From NCBI GenBank assembly GCA_049698775.1, contig JBAVYM010000067.1:1-6876 (forward strand): 6,876 bases of DNA, written 5' to 3'. Made by a program: the position numbers and the translations under genes. The DNA is from REEB76 sp049698775 (GTDB taxonomy: Bacteria; Pseudomonadota; Gammaproteobacteria; Natronospirales; REEB76). Position 1 is the first letter of the stretch. Each line of letters starts with the position of its first letter. Below, piece by piece: positions 5,447 to 6,876 of this stretch. The notes below the pieces were generated by a model that was not told where the DNA came from, ran no database searches, and saw only the letters and a program-made list of their open reading frames with translations.

Positions 5447-6793
5447 ATGCGCATGACCCGCTTCCGCTGGATCGTCATCGCGTTGATATTTCTCATCACC
5501 GTGGTCAATTACATTGACCGCTCCGCCATTTCTTATGGCATCGGCGACATCGCGCGCGATCTGAACTTCAGTGAACACGACCGGGATCTCCTCAGCGGTT
5601 TTATCCTGGCAGCGTTCAGTATTGGCTACGTGCTGGCCACGTTTTTCGGCGGCATTTTCGCCGACCGGCACGGCGCCCACATCACGCTGTTCTGGGCGGC
5701 ACTGGTCTGGTCCATCGCCATCGGCTTGACAGGTCTGGCCGTGGGTTTTGTCACGCTCGTCTGCGCACGGGTTCTGCTGGGCGTGGCGGAAGGCCCAAAC
5801 TTCCCGGCCATGAATCGCAGTGTGGCGGACTGGCTGTCCAGCCGGGAGCGCGCCATCGCGCTTTCCAACTCGCTGGTGGCGGTACCGCTGGCGCTCGCCA
5901 TCGGCGCGCCCATCGTCACCCAACTCATCATTCACGTGGGCTGGCGCGGCATGTTCATTGTACTCATGGTGCTGGGCCTGATTTGGCTGCCGTTGTGGTG
6001 GTTTCTGTTCCGGGACTTTCCCGAGCACAGCCGCTTTGTGAACCAGGCGGAACTGGAACATATCCGCGACGGCCAACTCATGGACCGGAAAACTGAAAGC
6101 AAAGCCCTGTACGAACGGCGCCGGCACATGCATGGCATGTGGAAATTCCTGCTGTCCAATCCCACGTTGCTGGCCAACGACTGGTCGTTCTTCGTGTTCG
6201 GTTATTACCTGTTCTTTTTCATGACCTGGCTACCTAGCTATTTGCAGCAGGCGTATCAACTGAATTTGCGGCAGGTAGGCATCTTCGCGATTCTTCCCTG
6301 GCTGGTGGCCGCGATCCTGTTGTGGGGTTTCGGCTATCTGTCCGATGCGCTGTTGCGCAAGACCGGCAGCCTGCGTATTTCCCGTTCCCATCCGATCTGG
6401 ATTTCGCAGTTGCTGGCGGCGCTCTGCATTCTGCCGGTGATTTTCGTCCACGACCTGACGGTGATGCTGGTATTCATTTCCCTGGCGGTGGGGTTGAGCA
6501 TGAGTTCCAATGCGGCGTTTTATGCCGTCAACGTGGATGTGGCCAGGGAGCGCGCCGGTACCGCGTTCGGCATCATGAACGCTTTCTTCGCCATCTCCGG
6601 ATTCGTGGCGCCGCTGGTGACCGGATGGGTGGTGGACGCGACCCACAGTTTCAACAATGCCTTCTGGCTCATGACGCTGTTGGCTTTGTCGTCCGTGGTG
6701 GTGGTGATCCTGTTCCATCATCCGGATCGCAGCGGCCGGCTGGACGAAGCCACGGCGGTCGGCGCGTCTATAATTGAGACCTCTACCAGGTAA
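5447..6793 (+). CDS. Major facilitator superfamily transporter, ACS (anion:cation symporter) family
   Basis: The 448-residue protein has about 12 hydrophobic segments and the hallmarks of the ACS family, which includes the glucarate, hexuronate and phthalate carriers. VVNYIDRSAIS lies in helix 1 (residues 19-29). The MFS motif A variant GGIFADRHGAH is at 68-78. The family signature RVLLGVAEGPNFPAMNRSVADW lies near 109-130. A charged central loop (about 190-228) separates the two six-helix bundles. It should import an organic anion, such as a sugar acid or aromatic carboxylate, with protons across the inner membrane; the substrate cannot be named from sequence. The ATG at 5447 is favoured because GAGG (5436-5439) lies 7 nt upstream; a second in-frame ATG at 5453 is less well spaced. 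It is 35 bp behind the TonB-C lipoprotein gene and 21 bp ahead of an exported-protein gene, so co-transcription is possible. No catabolic gene is present in the window to hint at substrate. Confidence 0.92.
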   Translation: MRMTRFRWIVIALIFLITVVNYIDRSAISYGIGDIARDLNFSEHDRDLLSGFILAAFSIGYVLATFFGGIFADRHGAHITLFWAALVWSIAIGLTGLAVGFVTLVCARVLLGVAEGPNFPAMNRSVADWLSSRERAIALSNSLVAVPLALAIGAPIVTQLIIHVGWRGMFIVLMVLGLIWLPLWWFLFRDFPEHSRFVNQAELEHIRDGQLMDRKTESKALYERRRHMHGMWKFLLSNPTLLANDWSFFVFGYYLFFFMTWLPSYLQQAYQLNLRQVGIFAILPWLVAAILLWGFGYLSDALLRKTGSLRISRSHPIWISQLLAALCILPVIFVHDLTVMLVFISLAVGLSMSSNAAFYAVNVDVARERAGTAFGIMNAFFAISGFVAPLVTGWVVDATHSFNNAFWLMTLLALSSVVVVILFHHPDRSGRLDEATAVGASIIETSTR

Positions 6794-6814
6794 TTCACTT
6801 TCAGAGACCAGCCG

Positions 6815-6876
6815 ATGAAAACCCTTGTCCGCGCGGTTTGCGTGCTGTTGATTTTTTCCGGTCCGGGCTGGGGGGG
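6815..6876 (+). CDS. Truncated gene starting with a signal-peptide-like N-terminus
   Basis: An ATG at 6815, 21 bp after the MFS stop codon, opens a frame to the window edge. The 20 visible residues begin MKTLVRAVCVLLIFSGPGWG: two positive charges (Lys2, Arg6), then a hydrophobic core. This is the form of a Sec signal peptide. No lipobox is seen yet. A weak AGAG (6803-6806) is the only ribosome-binding candidate, so the start is plausible but unproven. Its closeness to the MFS gene suggests one transcript. The function is not identifiable from this fragment. Confidence 0.55.
   Translation, partial: MKTLVRAVCVLLIFSGPGWG

Noticed and set aside
5408..6721. Long minus-strand open frames opposite the ACS transporter (5408-6133 and 6230-6721)
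   Set aside because: Low-complexity His/Gln/Glu-rich translations antisense to a well-supported membrane protein; no ribosome-binding site or family motif.

Overview
The window looks like a chromosomal stretch of a moderately GC-rich proteobacterium, most likely a gammaproteobacterium. Three things point that way: a small PilZ protein that closely resembles Pseudomonas PA4608, a PA0069-type radical SAM protein, and an E. coli/Pseudomonas-style LexA box (CTG-N10-CAG). The intergenic inverted repeats are of the 'TCATTCCCGCGAAAGCGGGAA' kind scattered through many beta- and gammaproteobacterial genomes. No rRNA, tRNA, CRISPR array, phage gene or transposase was seen.

Layout. At the left edge is the C-terminal end of an OmpA-family peptidoglycan-binding protein (+). 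It is followed by a palindromic repeat of about 111 bp and then a strong rho-independent terminator. Next is a YieF/ChrR-like NADPH-dependent FMN reductase (+). It converges on a DtpA/DtpB-like proton-coupled peptide transporter (-). A 246-bp GC-rich divergent region separates that transporter from a single-domain PilZ c-di-GMP receptor (+). The PilZ gene converges on a PA0069-family radical SAM gene (-). The radical SAM promoter has a perfect TATAAT overlapped by a perfectly symmetric LexA-type operator. Divergent from it lies a lipoprotein with two TonB-C-like domains (+). A gene for an ACS-family major facilitator transporter (+) follows after 35 bp, and a truncated gene with a signal-peptide-like N-terminus (+) follows that after 21 bp.

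How the genes work together. Most are independent housekeeping or accessory functions: envelope anchoring, flavin/quinone redox, peptide uptake, c-di-GMP sensing, a repair-like radical SAM enzyme and a second transporter. The rightmost three genes are close and co-directional and may form one transcription unit. The best regulatory signal is the putative SOS box at 4539-4558, which predicts that the radical SAM protein is DNA-damage inducible. The sequence gives no clear evidence of a wholly new multi-gene system. The most unusual protein is the lipoprotein with tandem TonB-C domains.
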